This document shows positions 55,704 through 64,000 of a DNA stretch of 64,000 bases, one piece after another. A program made the translations under genes and the position numbers. The DNA is taken from positions 1 through 64,000 of the forward strand of contig CALXUN010000007.1 of NCBI GenBank assembly GCA_944391705.1. The letters are read 5' to 3'. The first letter of the stretch is position 1. Each line of letters starts with the position of its first letter. The stretch is from an uncultured Alphaproteobacteria bacterium. GTDB taxonomy: Bacteria; Pseudomonadota; Alphaproteobacteria; RF32; CAG-239. A model generated the notes under the pieces. It did not search any database. It worked only from the letters and a program-made list of their open reading frames with translations, and was not told the DNA's origin.

Positions 55704-56141
55704 CTACTCCGGAACACATTCCCCGTCTGTTATGGACGTTTGTGCGGCCGTTTCGGGTTCGGTAGTTTCATTTTCCGGCGGATTTTGTGCTTCCAGAAGC
55801 ATTTTATTGGTTTTTTTCAATGCCCATTTAATATCGCTTTTTAAGGTTTTAAACCGGCAGTCTGCTGTGTTGTAGCGCCCGATAAGCACGTATTCGACAT
55901 TGGGCAGTGCCAAATCCGGAAACACTTCCCGTACCACGGCACGCAGCCGGCGTTTGGTACGATTGCGGACATGCGCTTTGCCGATTTTTTTTGTTGCGGT
56001 ATACCCGATCTTAAACGGTACCGGGTCTTTAGATAAACTTGGAGCCGCCTGCAGGATAGCCGTTGATACGACCATACGAATCCCTTGGGCGACTCTCAAA
56101 AAGTCTTTTCTTTTTTTTAAGACTGAAATTTTCTTCTGCAT
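55704..56141 (-). CDS. rnpA: Ribonuclease P protein component
   Basis: The 145-residue basic protein has the RNase P signature RNRTKRRLR after KKIGKAHV, and the N-terminal [13 protein letters not shown]. It binds the RNase P RNA to process tRNA 5' ends. The C-terminal 30 residues ([17 protein letters not shown]) are an acidic tail not usual in the family. It follows rpmH by 19 bases. Confidence 0.94.
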   Translation of the reverse strand: MQKKISVLKKRKDFLRVAQGIRMVVSTAILQAAPSLSKDPVPFKIGYTATKKIGKAHVRNRTKRRLRAVVREVFPDLALPNVEYVLIGRYNTADCRFKTLKSDIKWALKKTNKMLLEAQNPPENETTEPETAAQTSITDGECVPE

Positions 56142-56160
56142 AACTTAAGCAACATAAGAC

Positions 56161-56295
56161 TTAAGCGGAAAGTTTTTTACGGCCTCTCAAACGACGGGCG
56201 GCTAAAACTTTACGTCCGCCGGCGGTAGCCATACGGGCGCGGAATCCATGGCGGCGTGCTCTGACGAGCTTACTGGGTTGATATGTTCTTTTCAT
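56161..56295 (-). CDS. rpmH: Ribosomal protein L34
   Basis: The 44-residue protein begins [18 protein letters not shown] and ends RGRKKLSA, an almost invariant family. It is the first gene of the rpmH-rnpA-yidD-yidC-engB block. Confidence 0.98.
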   Translation of the reverse strand: MKRTYQPSKLVRARRHGFRARMATAGGRKVLAARRLRGRKKLSA

Positions 56296-56366
56296 ATTAA
56301 ATCTCCGGTTAATTATTGATTATTTAAAGCTTTTTTTATTTTTAAAAAGCTCTCGGGTTCACCCTG

Positions 56367-56395
56367 CTTATACTGATTATTTTTTTTAAAGTCAA
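56367..56395 (-). promoter_or_regulatory. Sigma-70 promoter for rpmH
   Basis: On the minus strand TTGACT (56390-56395) and TATAAG (56367-56372) are spaced by 17 bases, about 70 bases before the rpmH start. This is close to the consensus and fits a highly expressed ribosomal gene. Confidence 0.8.
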
Positions 56396-56598
56396 GCACT
56401 ATTGCAAATGTCTTGATATAAAAGGAAATTGCCGATTACTGCGACATGTCCGAATTTTAACGCTGATTTGAGGCTGTCTTGCGAGATGCTTGTTGTTTAT
56501 TATGTTCATTGATGACGTTATGATTTTGCGGATTTTGGCGCTTAATAGTGACAACCACATCCAATAAATAAGCGATACTGTCTTTCAGGCAAAGAATA
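56396..56598. other. Spacer between rpmH promoter and next gene
   Basis: The full gene-free stretch is 56296-56658. Apart from the two promoters I see nothing here. A minus-strand reading frame at 56457-56699 overlaps the next gene's start and has no ribosome-binding site or known family, so I do not call it. Confidence 0.4.
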
Positions 56599-56627
56599 TT
56601 GACTGTAAAAGCAATATCTGATATGTT
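56599..56627 (+). promoter_or_regulatory. Candidate promoter for the 165-aa gene
   Basis: TTGACT (56599-56604) and TATGTT (56622-56627) are 17 bases apart, about 31 bases before the ATG at 56659. The -35 is strong and the -10 moderate. Confidence 0.5.
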
Positions 56628-56658
56628 TAGTATATAAAATTTTAGCGGAGCAAGAAAC

Positions 56659-57156
56659 ATGGACAAGGCAAAAGCGATAGAAGCAGCATCAAAGTTCAAG
56701 GAAGATTGGGAGATAGATCCGAAAGAACAGCATGGATTGCATAAAAGGACGGGGTTTGAGATAGATTTAGGTTCAGTATGGTATGATGAAGAAGGACAGA
56801 TGAAGTATGATGCCGTATTTTGGTATAATGAAGGATATAAAGACCGGGAAGGGACGATAGAAGAGATAAACGAGTTACAGCGTCAGTTTGGGATCTTGTA
56901 TGAAGCCGGTTATATGCCCGGTATGACGGATGAAGAATATGAAGAAGAAAGTCGTCGGATACATGAAGAAGCTGCTAAAGCTCGAGCGGAGTTTCAAGCG
57001 CAAGCGGCGAAAGAAGAGGAGTGGCGCCGCACCCACCCGGAGGAATATCAGGCTATGATAAAGAAGAATTTGGAAAATGCCCGCAAGCGCAAAATTCAAT
57101 GGTTTCTTGACCGCGATTTGCCGGTACCGGACAGCTTAAAGAACAATGAACGCTAA
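56659..57156 (+). CDS. Hypothetical acidic protein (165 aa)
   Basis: I do not recognise a family. The protein is soluble, without signal peptide, and rich in Glu and Lys. The first half has aromatic-acidic segments (FEIDLGSVWYDEEGQMKYD, FWYNEGYKDREG) and the second a long charged helix (about 95-150). A GGAG site nine bases before the ATG supports the start. It stands alone between divergent and convergent blocks. The region just downstream repeats its ribosome-binding site and first ten codons, hinting at a former tandem family. Confidence 0.65.
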   Translation: MDKAKAIEAASKFKEDWEIDPKEQHGLHKRTGFEIDLGSVWYDEEGQMKYDAVFWYNEGYKDREGTIEEINELQRQFGILYEAGYMPGMTDEEYEEESRRIHEEAAKARAEFQAQAAKEEEWRRTHPEEYQAMIKKNLENARKRKIQWFLDRDLPVPDSLKNNER

Positions 57157-57158
57157 TC

Positions 57159-57193
57159 CGGAGCAAGAAATATGGACAAGGCAAAAGCGATAG
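57159..57193 (+). repeat. Duplicate of the 5' end of the preceding gene
   Basis: These 35 bases match 56646-56680 with one difference. They carry the ribosome-binding site GGAGCAAGAAA and the start MDKAKAI. The second copy runs into a stop after nine codons (at 57201). It is a truncated remnant of a tandem gene copy or the scar of a deletion. Confidence 0.85.
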
Positions 57194-57245
57194 TCAATTA
57201 ATAAAAATTGCAATTACAGCAGCAAACAATCATTAAACAAAAAAT

Positions 57246-57270
57246 AAAGAGACTGAAATGCAGTCTCTTT
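57246..57270. terminator. Terminator between 165-aa gene and sensor kinase
   Basis: Ten-base arms AAAGAGACTG and CAGTCTCTTT pair perfectly around five bases. On the minus strand the hairpin is followed by ATTTTTT, so it best serves the two-component operon. It may also act on the plus strand. Confidence 0.8.
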
Positions 57271-57299
57271 ACCAAAACACATATTTTCGTATGTGACCG

Positions 57300-58655
57300 T
57301 TATAAGGGAATAGAAATGAGTACCCTCAAGCCTCCCATACTGCTGTCGCCAAGCTCGATTGTTCCGCCGTGCGAAGTGATAACATCTTTGGCAATGGATA
57401 AGCCCAGACCGACGCCACCGGTTTCTTTGTTACGGGAACCTTCAATCCGGTAAAATGCTTTAAAGACATCTTCACGCTTATCCGGCGGAATACCCGGTCC
57501 GTCGTCTTCCACCGTAATTTCCATTTTTTTGCTGTTGCTTTCCAGGCTGACGGCAACGGTTTTGCCATAATAAAAAGCATTGGAAATAATGTTGGTAATG
57601 GCCCTCTTCAAAGCCTGCTCGCGACCCTGAATGGCGCTGACCTGGTCGTTGGTGGAATAACGTATCATGGTTTTTGAGTTGCGGAATTTGTTCAAAATAC
57701 TCAAAATCATCTCATTCATGTCAACAAATGTGTTGGGCTCACCGCCTTCGCCGCTGACAAATGCCAGATAGCCGTCCAGCATTTTTTCCATCTCGGAAAT
57801 GTCTTCGACAAACTCTTTGTTGTCTTCATTTTTCGGCAGCATGGCCAGCTGCAGTTTCATTCGCGTTAACGGCGTACGCAAATCATGCGAAACCCCGGCC
57901 AGCATTTGTGTCCGTTCGGAAATCTGTCGGTTAATTCGTTCCTTCATTTTGGTAAAGGCAATGCCGGCTTTGCGCACTTCGGAAGAGCCATAGGGTTTAA
58001 AAGGTGTATCAATACCTTTACCGAAATCTTCCGCGGCTTCAGCCAGTTGTTTAATAGAACGAGCCTGAACGCGTAAAAACAGCGCAGATACCACAAACAA
58101 AAGCAATGATGTCCCAATCATCCAGGCAATAAAGCCGAACACGGAAGTACTGAAGATGTTTTTAGTAGAAGTTTCAAACCTGAACAAGCCTTCTTTTGTA
58201 TCAATCAGGGTAATCAGCATAGCCCGGCCGTCTGTCAGATAAGTTGAAGTAACGGCATCAGGAAAATCATGCTGCAAAGAATCTTCAAAAAAACCGGTAA
58301 CCAGTTTATTGTTGCGGGAAGTACGGTTCATTTCCGAATGCTTGATATTATTGTCAAAGTATTCAACTTCAAGCTGATAATTCTTTTTTGCCAATGCTTT
58401 AATTTCTTCAAAACTATCAGGATAATTTTCGGTCAGCTGAACAACAAAAGCCATGTTGGCGCTTAAATTATCGGATAAGCGTCGTCCGACTTTTCCCCAG
58501 CTGCCACTGAAATAAGCAATGATAGATACCACCTGAACCACAATTAAGGGGATAAAAATCAACAGCATCGTTCTGAAAAAAAGCGTTTTCGGCAAGAGTT
58601 TTAATTTTAAAAAACGCATAACATTTTCAACTTTTTCCGGATAATTAATATGCAT
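57300..58655 (-). CDS. EnvZ-like sensor histidine kinase
   Basis: The 451-residue kinase has two membrane helices (about 27-49 and 171-194) around a periplasmic sensor of about 120 residues, a HAMP domain, and the H box VSHDLRTPLTRMK with phosphoacceptor His257. The ATPase has N box NIISNAFYYG, G1 EDDGPGIP, F box FKAFYRIEGS and G2 GGVGLGLSIAK. The H-box form S-H-D-L-R-T-P-L-T-R and the partner make an EnvZ/OmpR-type pair. It starts 18 bases after the regulator, with an AGGAG site. The signal sensed is unknown. Confidence 0.88.
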   Translation of the reverse strand: MHINYPEKVENVMRFLKLKLLPKTLFFRTMLLIFIPLIVVQVVSIIAYFSGSWGKVGRRLSDNLSANMAFVVQLTENYPDSFEEIKALAKKNYQLEVEYFDNNIKHSEMNRTSRNNKLVTGFFEDSLQHDFPDAVTSTYLTDGRAMLITLIDTKEGLFRFETSTKNIFSTSVFGFIAWMIGTSLLLFVVSALFLRVQARSIKQLAEAAEDFGKGIDTPFKPYGSSEVRKAGIAFTKMKERINRQISERTQMLAGVSHDLRTPLTRMKLQLAMLPKNEDNKEFVEDISEMEKMLDGYLAFVSGEGGEPNTFVDMNEMILSILNKFRNSKTMIRYSTNDQVSAIQGREQALKRAITNIISNAFYYGKTVAVSLESNSKKMEITVEDDGPGIPPDKREDVFKAFYRIEGSRNKETGGVGLGLSIAKDVITSHGGTIELGDSSMGGLRVLISIPL

Positions 58656-58673
58656 TAAAATTCTCCTTTATGT

Positions 58674-59363
58674 TTATTCGGCCAAGAGCATATATCCTTT
58701 GCCGCGGATAGTCTGCAGATAGCGCGGATTTTTAGAGTCTTTTTCGATTTTTTTGCGCAGTCTTGTAATTTGAACGTCAATTGAACGTGGGCTTTGACCG
58801 GATCCTAAAGTTTCGGCCAGCTTTTCCCGGGTAAAAATCTGTCCCGGATTTTGCCCTAAAATATTTAACAAGGACTGCTCCACCGGTGTGATATGAATAA
58901 TATCACCCTGTTTGGTCGTTAGTTCTTTTTTAACGGCATCATAAAAACACAACCCCAAATTTAACGGTGCGGGAATATCAAAACGCTTTTCCGGCGTCCT
59001 TTTCAAAATATTACGAATACGCAAAACCAGTTCTTTGGGCTCAAAAGGCTTAGGCAGATAATCATCAGCGCCGTTTTCCAAGCCGTTAATCCTGTCAGCC
59101 GTTTCACCCATGGCGGTTAACATGATGACCGGAACATTATCTTCCTGTCGAAGTTTTTTTAAGAACTCAATACCGCTTTCCCCGGGCATCATGACATCAA
59201 CAATAAGAATGTCAAATTTATATTGTTCCAAAAGCATTCGGGCTTCCGGTGCGTCTTTTGCCGTTGAAACGGCAAAAGACTGCTCACGCAAAAAACGCTG
59301 CAACAGGTTGCGCAACCGGGTATCATCATCAATGACGAGTATATGGGCAGAACCTTTATCCAT
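58674..59363 (-). CDS. ompR: OmpR-family response regulator
   Basis: The 229-residue regulator has a receiver domain with the acidic pocket IDDD, phosphoacceptor Asp56 in ILIVDVMMPG, Thr in MLTAMG and Lys in YLPKPF. The C-terminal winged-helix DNA-binding domain has ITPVEQSLLNIL and SPRSIDVQITRLRKKIE. It follows pgsA by three bases and precedes its kinase. Targets cannot be read from the sequence. Confidence 0.88.
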   Translation of the reverse strand: MDKGSAHILVIDDDTRLRNLLQRFLREQSFAVSTAKDAPEARMLLEQYKFDILIVDVMMPGESGIEFLKKLRQEDNVPVIMLTAMGETADRINGLENGADDYLPKPFEPKELVLRIRNILKRTPEKRFDIPAPLNLGLCFYDAVKKELTTKQGDIIHITPVEQSLLNILGQNPGQIFTREKLAETLGSGQSPRSIDVQITRLRKKIEKDSKNPRYLQTIRGKGYMLLAE

Positions 59364-59366
59364 GGT

Positions 59367-60101
59367 TTAAGCTGTTTTTTTTGCTGTCTTGGCTTTTTTT
59401 ACCGGAGCTTTCCGACCGGAGACCTTTTTAGTCGTTGTTTTTTTTGCAGCTGTCTTTTTAACAGTTGCTTTTGTTACAGTTTTTTCAGCTTTTGCCGCGG
59501 TTTTGGCGGCAGTTTTTTTAACCACGATTTTAGCTTCGACGGTTTTAGCCTTTTCAATTGAGCGAATATAATTAAGGCTTTTCTGAAAATACTGATAACC
59601 GGTAATAAAAGTCAGAGCAGCGGCAATCCAGAGTAAAAATTCACCGATATACGGCCAAATCCAAAGTCCGTGAAACAGCATCATGGAAAGCGCGGTCATC
59701 TGAAAACCGGTTTTCCATTTTGCCAGGCGTGTAACCGGCAAACCGACATTAACTTCGCGTAAAAATTCCCTTAAGCCGGAAACCAGAATTTCACGGCATA
59801 AAATGATAAATGCCGGAATATAACTCAAATCGCTCCATACCATGCCGGGTTTGGCCAAAATCACAACCAGGGCAGAGGCTACCAAAAGCTTATCGGCAAT
59901 CGGGTCAAGCAGCCGGCCGAAAGCAGAAGTTTCATTGCGGCAGCGGGCCAGATAACCGTCAAAATAATCGGTAACGGCTGCAGCGACAAACAACACGGCA
60001 ACAAACATTGTCCAGACAAAAGAATGAATGTACAAAGACAGAAAAATAACCGGAATCACGACAATTCTGGATATCGTCAGAAGATTAGGCAAGTTATACA
60101 C
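59367..60101 (-). CDS. pgsA: Phosphatidylglycerophosphate synthase with Lys/Ala-rich tail
   Basis: The 244-residue enzyme joins CDP-diacylglycerol and glycerol-3-phosphate. The CDP-alcohol phosphotransferase motif D-x2-D-G-x2-A-R-x8-G-x3-D-x3-D is intact at 45-70 (starting DYFDGYLAR, ending LLDPIAD). About five membrane helices follow the usual plan. From residue 184 to the end, 61 residues are almost only Lys, Ala, Thr and Val (for example KTAAKKTTTKKV), like a histone H1 tail; normal PgsA ends near 185. The start is a GTG with AAGGGA upstream. It lies 66 bases after uvrC, a standard alphaproteobacterial pairing. Confidence 0.93.
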   Translation of the reverse strand: MYNLPNLLTISRIVVIPVIFLSLYIHSFVWTMFVAVLFVAAAVTDYFDGYLARCRNETSAFGRLLDPIADKLLVASALVVILAKPGMVWSDLSYIPAFIILCREILVSGLREFLREVNVGLPVTRLAKWKTGFQMTALSMMLFHGLWIWPYIGEFLLWIAAALTFITGYQYFQKSLNYIRSIEKAKTVEAKIVVKKTAAKTAAKAEKTVTKATVKKTAAKKTTTKKVSGRKAPVKKAKTAKKTA

Positions 60102-60167
60102 GTTTAGTCCCTTTCTAAAAAAAGATAAATAATTACACTAAAACAAGCGTATCATAAAACAAAAAAA

Positions 60168-61973
60168 TTATTTGTGGAAGAAATTATACACTTTTTCAGC
60201 TGTTTTTTTGCTGATTCCGGAAACTTTCATCAACTCGGCAATATTTGCCTGAGAAATTTCTTCTGCCGAACCGAAATGATTTAACAAATCACGCTTTCTT
60301 TTGGCGCCGATTCCCTCAATTTCATCTACCCGGGATTTATAAACGGATTTTGCCCGTTTTTTACGGTGTGTTCCGATGGCAAACCGGTGCGCTTCATCAC
60401 GGATATTTTGCAGATAAAAAGCCACCGGAGAACGATACGGCAGTGAAAAGCTTTCTTTTCCCAGGATATGGTAAAATTCTTTACCGGCATTGCGTTCCGG
60501 CCCTTTGGATATGGCAATGATGGTAATTCCGCTTAAATCATAACCGTTTAAAGCCTCATGTACGGCATGAAGCTGCCCCAGACCGCCGTCAAGCAGGATA
60601 ATATCAGGTTTGTTTTCAGGGGTCATCTTGTCAAACCGACGGGTTAAAACTTCCTTCATCATGGCAAAATCGTCATTGGTAATGGCCGGGTTTTTAATGT
60701 TGAAAGTGCGATATGCTTTTTTATCAAATCCGTCGGGCGTGGCCACAATCATGGCACCCACCGCATAACTGCCCTGAATGTGTGAGTTATCATAAACCTC
60801 AATCCGCTGCGGCATTTTTTTAAGCCCGAAATAGAGCATCATTTCTTTTAAGTTGTTTTTAATTGAAGTTTCTTCGGCAATTTTTCGCTCTAAAGCAGCC
60901 AACGCATTTGCTTTGGCGTTTTCAATCAATTTAGCTTTTACCCCGCGGGAATAATTATAAATTTTAACCCCGAGCGCCTCTTCCAAAAAAGTTTTATTTT
61001 CCAAATCTTCGGAAACATAAATTTCTTTAGGCGGAATGTGCGTGGCATAAAAATCACTGATAAATGCCTCCAAAATTTCCGTCTCTGTGGCGTCTTCCGC
61101 TTGTTTGGGAAAATACGGAACGTTGCCGCAATTTTGCCCGCCGCGGATAATAAATAACTGGATGCAAACCATATCCCCTTTGCGGGCGATGGCGATAATG
61201 TCAACTGATTTTAAGCCGGAATATTCCACCACGTTGCCGCTCTGAATGGATGTCAGCGCTCTGATGCGGTCGCGCAGCATGGCGGCAGTTTCAAAATCCG
61301 TGCGTTCACTGGCTTCTTGCATTTTTTGCGAAAGTTCTTCTTGAATTTTGGTGTTTTTTCCTTCCAAAAAATCAATCACCTCATCAACCAGTTTATGATA
61401 ATCTTCTTTGCTGATTTTCTGCACGCACGGCGCCGAACAACGTTTAATTTGGTATAAAAGGCAGGGGCGTTGACGGTTTTTAAAATCGCTGTCGCGGCAG
61501 GAGCGCAGCAAGAATGCCTTTTGGATGATGTCCATGACGTTGTTAACGGCTGCCGCACTGACAAACGGTCCGAAATAACGGAATTTTCCGTTGCGCTTGC
61601 CGCGTTGTTTACGTAAAGCCGGATAATCTTCCGCTGGATTAATCATTAAATGCGGAAAGGTCTTGTCGTCTTTTAAAAGAATATTAAACCGCGGAGAAAA
61701 GCGCTTAATGAGTTCATTTTCCATCAATAACGCCTTGGCCTCGTTTTCAACAATGATAAATTCCATCCGTGCCACTTCGGCAACCATGCGCTTTAACCGT
61801 GTCGGAAGTTTATCAAATTTCGTATAGGCAACAATTCTTTTTTTGATGTTTTTGGCTTTACCGACATATAAAACTTCGCCGGACGTACTGATCATCCGGT
61901 AAACGCCAGGTTTTTCAGGAGCAATTTTAACGTTGTGTCTTAAGACTTCCAACCCGTGTTTAATGTCTGCCAT
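60168..61973 (-). CDS. uvrC: Excinuclease ABC subunit C
   Basis: The 601-residue nuclease has the GIY-YIG domain (GVYRMISTSGEVLYVGKAKN), a UVR motif region (about 200-235), the RNase H-like second nuclease domain (VYDNSHIQGSYAVGAM, ILLDGGLGQL) and C-terminal helix-hairpin-helix motifs (IEGIGAKRKRDLLNHFGS). With UvrAB it cuts both sides of bulky DNA lesions. Confidence 0.97.
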   Translation of the reverse strand: MADIKHGLEVLRHNVKIAPEKPGVYRMISTSGEVLYVGKAKNIKKRIVAYTKFDKLPTRLKRMVAEVARMEFIIVENEAKALLMENELIKRFSPRFNILLKDDKTFPHLMINPAEDYPALRKQRGKRNGKFRYFGPFVSAAAVNNVMDIIQKAFLLRSCRDSDFKNRQRPCLLYQIKRCSAPCVQKISKEDYHKLVDEVIDFLEGKNTKIQEELSQKMQEASERTDFETAAMLRDRIRALTSIQSGNVVEYSGLKSVDIIAIARKGDMVCIQLFIIRGGQNCGNVPYFPKQAEDATETEILEAFISDFYATHIPPKEIYVSEDLENKTFLEEALGVKIYNYSRGVKAKLIENAKANALAALERKIAEETSIKNNLKEMMLYFGLKKMPQRIEVYDNSHIQGSYAVGAMIVATPDGFDKKAYRTFNIKNPAITNDDFAMMKEVLTRRFDKMTPENKPDIILLDGGLGQLHAVHEALNGYDLSGITIIAISKGPERNAGKEFYHILGKESFSLPYRSPVAFYLQNIRDEAHRFAIGTHRKKRAKSVYKSRVDEIEGIGAKRKRDLLNHFGSAEEISQANIAELMKVSGISKKTAEKVYNFFHK

Positions 61974-62015
61974 TTCTCTCTCTTTTTATCTGTCAAAGAC
62001 AATAACGGCATCAAA

Positions 62016-62468
62016 TTACATCGCCATCGGGTCAACGGCTTTCATGATGGCGTCATAATTTTCTTTTAATTCTTTTTGTTGGTTTTTAATATCCTGCTCA
62101 ATCTGGGTAAAGCCCGGAAGTTCGTCGTAATCAACCTCTTCTTCCGCGCCGCCGAAAGATATAGACATCACAAACAGCATGCTGAGGATAAAAGAAACAA
62201 CCAGCATTAAAAAATGTCCGACCATGGTTTGAATGGTTGCTTTCCAGTCCGTATCATAACCGTTTTGCATAAAAGTACGTTTGAAAAAATAAACATAAAG
62301 ACAGGCAATCAAAAGCATTAAAAGGTATAAATGATAATTGGTATAAAGTGCGTGCAGTTGTTCATCTTCCAAAGCGCCCATGGCAATAAACCCGGTTAAT
62401 ATACCCAAAAGCACCATCGGGTTATAAATCAACCCAAGATTAAAAAGTGCTAATATACCTTTTATCAT
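62016..62468 (-). CDS. Membrane protein of unknown function (150 aa)
   Basis: Three or four hydrophobic segments (about 5-30, 44-62, 82-106) are followed by a charged tail (about 110-150) rich in Glu and Lys that is likely cytoplasmic and helical. I recognise no family. An AAGGAG site precedes the ATG. It lies between glmM and uvrC on the same strand, 43 bases before uvrC. Confidence 0.7.
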   Translation of the reverse strand: MIKGILALFNLGLIYNPMVLLGILTGFIAMGALEDEQLHALYTNYHLYLLMLLIACLYVYFFKRTFMQNGYDTDWKATIQTMVGHFLMLVVSFILSMLFVMSISFGGAEEEVDYDELPGFTQIEQDIKNQQKELKENYDAIMKAVDPMAM

Positions 62469-62544
62469 GTTATAAAATCTCCTTTTAAGGCAAGAATACT
62501 TAAGAAAGATAATAAGCCTTTTAAGTAAATAAAGGGTTTAAGTT

Positions 62545-63891
62545 CTAACTGTATTTTGCAATTTCGGTAACAATCATATTACTCAAAATTTTAACCAAAG
62601 CGGCATCTTCACCTTCTACCCTGACTTTAATGACCGGTTCGGTGCCGGATTTACGGACAATCACCGAGCCTTTTCCTTCGATTTTTTGTTTGGCAGAATC
62701 GATGGTACTCTGAACGATTGAGCTGTCCATGGCAACGCTGACTTCCTCGGCGGATTTGAAACGTATGTTGGTAATTTCGCACGGACAGTTTTCAAACAAC
62801 GGGAAAATTTCGCTCATTTTTTTACCGCTTTTAACCAGTCCGCAGCATATAACAATGGCGGTAAGCAGGGCATCGCCGGTTTTGGCATAATCTGAAAGCA
62901 CCATATGTCCGGATTCTTCACCGCCGACGTTAGAGCCGGTTTCGCGCATTTTTTCAATGACATAACGTTCGCCGACGGCGCTGCGGTAATAATTGATGCC
63001 AAGGGAATGCAAATATTTTTCCAAGCCTAAGTTTGACCAGATGGTTGCCACCACGGCATTGCCTTTTAACAATCCCTCTTCTTTAAAATAAGTTGCAAGA
63101 TAGGCAATAATCTGGTCGCCGTCGATTCGTTTGCCGTTTTCATCGCAGATGATAATCCGGTCACCGTCGCCGTCAACGGCAATGCCGACATGGGCATGGC
63201 TTTCACACACGACTTTTTGTAAATTCTCTGTATGCTGCGAGCCGCAATCCATATTAATGTTGCGCCCGTCCGGTGTGTCGGAAAGTGTAATGATGCCCGC
63301 ACCCAGATCCTTAAAAATCTGTGGCATGATTTTTGAAAAAGCACCATTTGCACAATCAAGAACCGCTCTCAAGCCTTTTAAGGCATTGTAATTCGGCGCA
63401 ACCTTGCGGGCATTTTCCATATAAGCGGCAATGCTTTTATCATCTTCAAAAATCCGCCCGATAGAGTCTTTATTATGCTCAAAAACAGTTTCGGAAGTTA
63501 ACAACTCTTCGATTTTGGCAGTCTGTTCATCGGAAAACTTATCACCTTCAGCGTTAATCAGTTTAATACCGTTATCATGATACGGGTTGTGCGAAGCGGT
63601 AATCATCACCGCCATATCAACGTTTAAGTTTGCGGTTTGTGCCGTTAAAAGCGGGGTTGGCACCACGCCGAGTTTGACAACGTCAACCCCCATGGAAGTA
63701 AAGCCGGCCGCCATGGCCGCTTCCAGCATATCACCCGAAAGACGTGTGTCTTTGGCAATGGCTGCCCGTTTTTTTTGTAAGCAGACAAGCTGTCCCAAAG
63801 TTTGTGCAAGCCGGAAAGCAAATTCTGCCGTCATCGGAAATTCATTGGCAATGCCGCGCACCCCGTCGGTGCCGAAAAGTTTGTTTCCCAT
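62545..63891 (-). CDS. glmM: Phosphoglucosamine mutase
   Basis: The 448-residue enzyme converts glucosamine-6-phosphate to glucosamine-1-phosphate for peptidoglycan and LPS. The active-site serine is in ITASHNPYHDNGIK, the metal loop in VDGDGDRIIIC, the sugar-binding loop in GGEESGHM and the phosphate-binding loop in VIVRKSGTEPVIKV. The N-terminal LFGTDGVRG is typical. An AGGAGG-like site precedes the ATG. In many relatives ftsH and folP are upstream; the window ends before that can be seen. Confidence 0.96.
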   Translation of the reverse strand: MGNKLFGTDGVRGIANEFPMTAEFAFRLAQTLGQLVCLQKKRAAIAKDTRLSGDMLEAAMAAGFTSMGVDVVKLGVVPTPLLTAQTANLNVDMAVMITASHNPYHDNGIKLINAEGDKFSDEQTAKIEELLTSETVFEHNKDSIGRIFEDDKSIAAYMENARKVAPNYNALKGLRAVLDCANGAFSKIMPQIFKDLGAGIITLSDTPDGRNINMDCGSQHTENLQKVVCESHAHVGIAVDGDGDRIIICDENGKRIDGDQIIAYLATYFKEEGLLKGNAVVATIWSNLGLEKYLHSLGINYYRSAVGERYVIEKMRETGSNVGGEESGHMVLSDYAKTGDALLTAIVICCGLVKSGKKMSEIFPLFENCPCEITNIRFKSAEEVSVAMDSSIVQSTIDSAKQKIEGKGSVIVRKSGTEPVIKVRVEGEDAALVKILSNMIVTEIAKYS

Positions 63892-63978
63892 TAAAAGACC
63901 TCCGTATTAAAATAATGCTACAATTTTAATTCATGGCTGCCAAAAAACAAGCATAAACCGGCAATATCGCACAAAAAA

Positions 63979-64000
63979 AAGAGCCTTCGAAAAGGCTCTT
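63979..64000. terminator. Terminator hairpin at the window edge
   Basis: Nine-base arms AAGAGCCTT and AAGGCTCTT pair around the loop CGAA, with an A run on the left. On the minus strand that becomes a T run, so it probably ends a gene beyond the window on the minus strand, upstream of glmM. Confidence 0.7.

Noticed and set aside
56457..56699. Minus-strand 80-codon frame upstream of the 165-aa gene
   Set aside because: It covers the promoter and start of the plus-strand gene, lacks a ribosome-binding site and matches no family.

Overview
The window looks like chromosome of a moderately AT-rich alphaproteobacterium, probably an uncultured host- or gut-associated lineage. That is an inference from gene content and order: a separate F0 operon atpI-atpB-atpE-atpF'-atpF, AddAB rather than RecBCD, addB-addA-trxA, a DUF721/DciA gene beside a DsbA-like gene, uvrC-pgsA, and rpmH-rnpA-yidD-yidC-engB. 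I see no rRNA, tRNA, CRISPR array or insertion sequence.

Layout. 1-2.1 kb: a frameshifted gene for a cysteine-rich secreted protein, a structured intergenic stretch and a divergent PgpA-like phosphatase. 2.1-6.9 kb (minus strand): ATP synthase F0, a DsbA-like oxidoreductase, a DciA-like protein, a XerD-type recombinase and a 46-residue membrane protein. 6.9-15.6 kb (plus): aroK-rph-rdgB-addB-addA-trxA, closed by a strong terminator. 15.7-52.9 kb: one large secretion locus. 53.0-56.3 kb (minus): engB, yidC, yidD, rnpA, rpmH. 56.3-57.3 kb: a small unknown gene with a duplicated 5' fragment. 57.3-64 kb (minus): an OmpR/EnvZ-type two-component pair behind uvrC and pgsA, then an unknown membrane protein and glmM.

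The secretion locus is the notable part. A minus-strand operon (27.2 to 16.7 kb) encodes a thin-pilus (type IVb) machine in the style of plasmid R64: an OmpA-like envelope protein, a TcpQ/PilL-like lipoprotein, secretin lipoprotein PilN, PilO, PilP, ATPase PilQ, membrane platform PilR and a PilS-like pilin. A PilT/DotB-like ATPase lies convergent to it. Divergently, across a 430-bp spacer, a plus-strand operon (27.6 to 52.9 kb) encodes a VirB-type type IV secretion system: three VirB2-like pilins, VirB3, VirB4, four large secreted coiled-coil proteins in the usual VirB5/VirB6 place, VirB8, a VirB7-like lipoprotein, a second VirB8, VirB9 with a C-terminal SPOR domain, a membrane-anchored giant repeat protein, a VirB10 with a cleavable signal peptide and a huge repeat region, and VirB11.

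The oddest feature is that VirB10 appears split in two. One protein (1208 aa) carries the inner-membrane anchor. The next (1412 aa) carries the outer-membrane-complex domain. Both contain long runs of a roughly 17-residue repeat with a D-x-N-G-N-x-I-G core, which could form periplasm-spanning solenoids. No VirD4, relaxase, VirB1 or recognisable VirB6 is present, so the substrate (protein, DNA or a surface fibre) is unknown.
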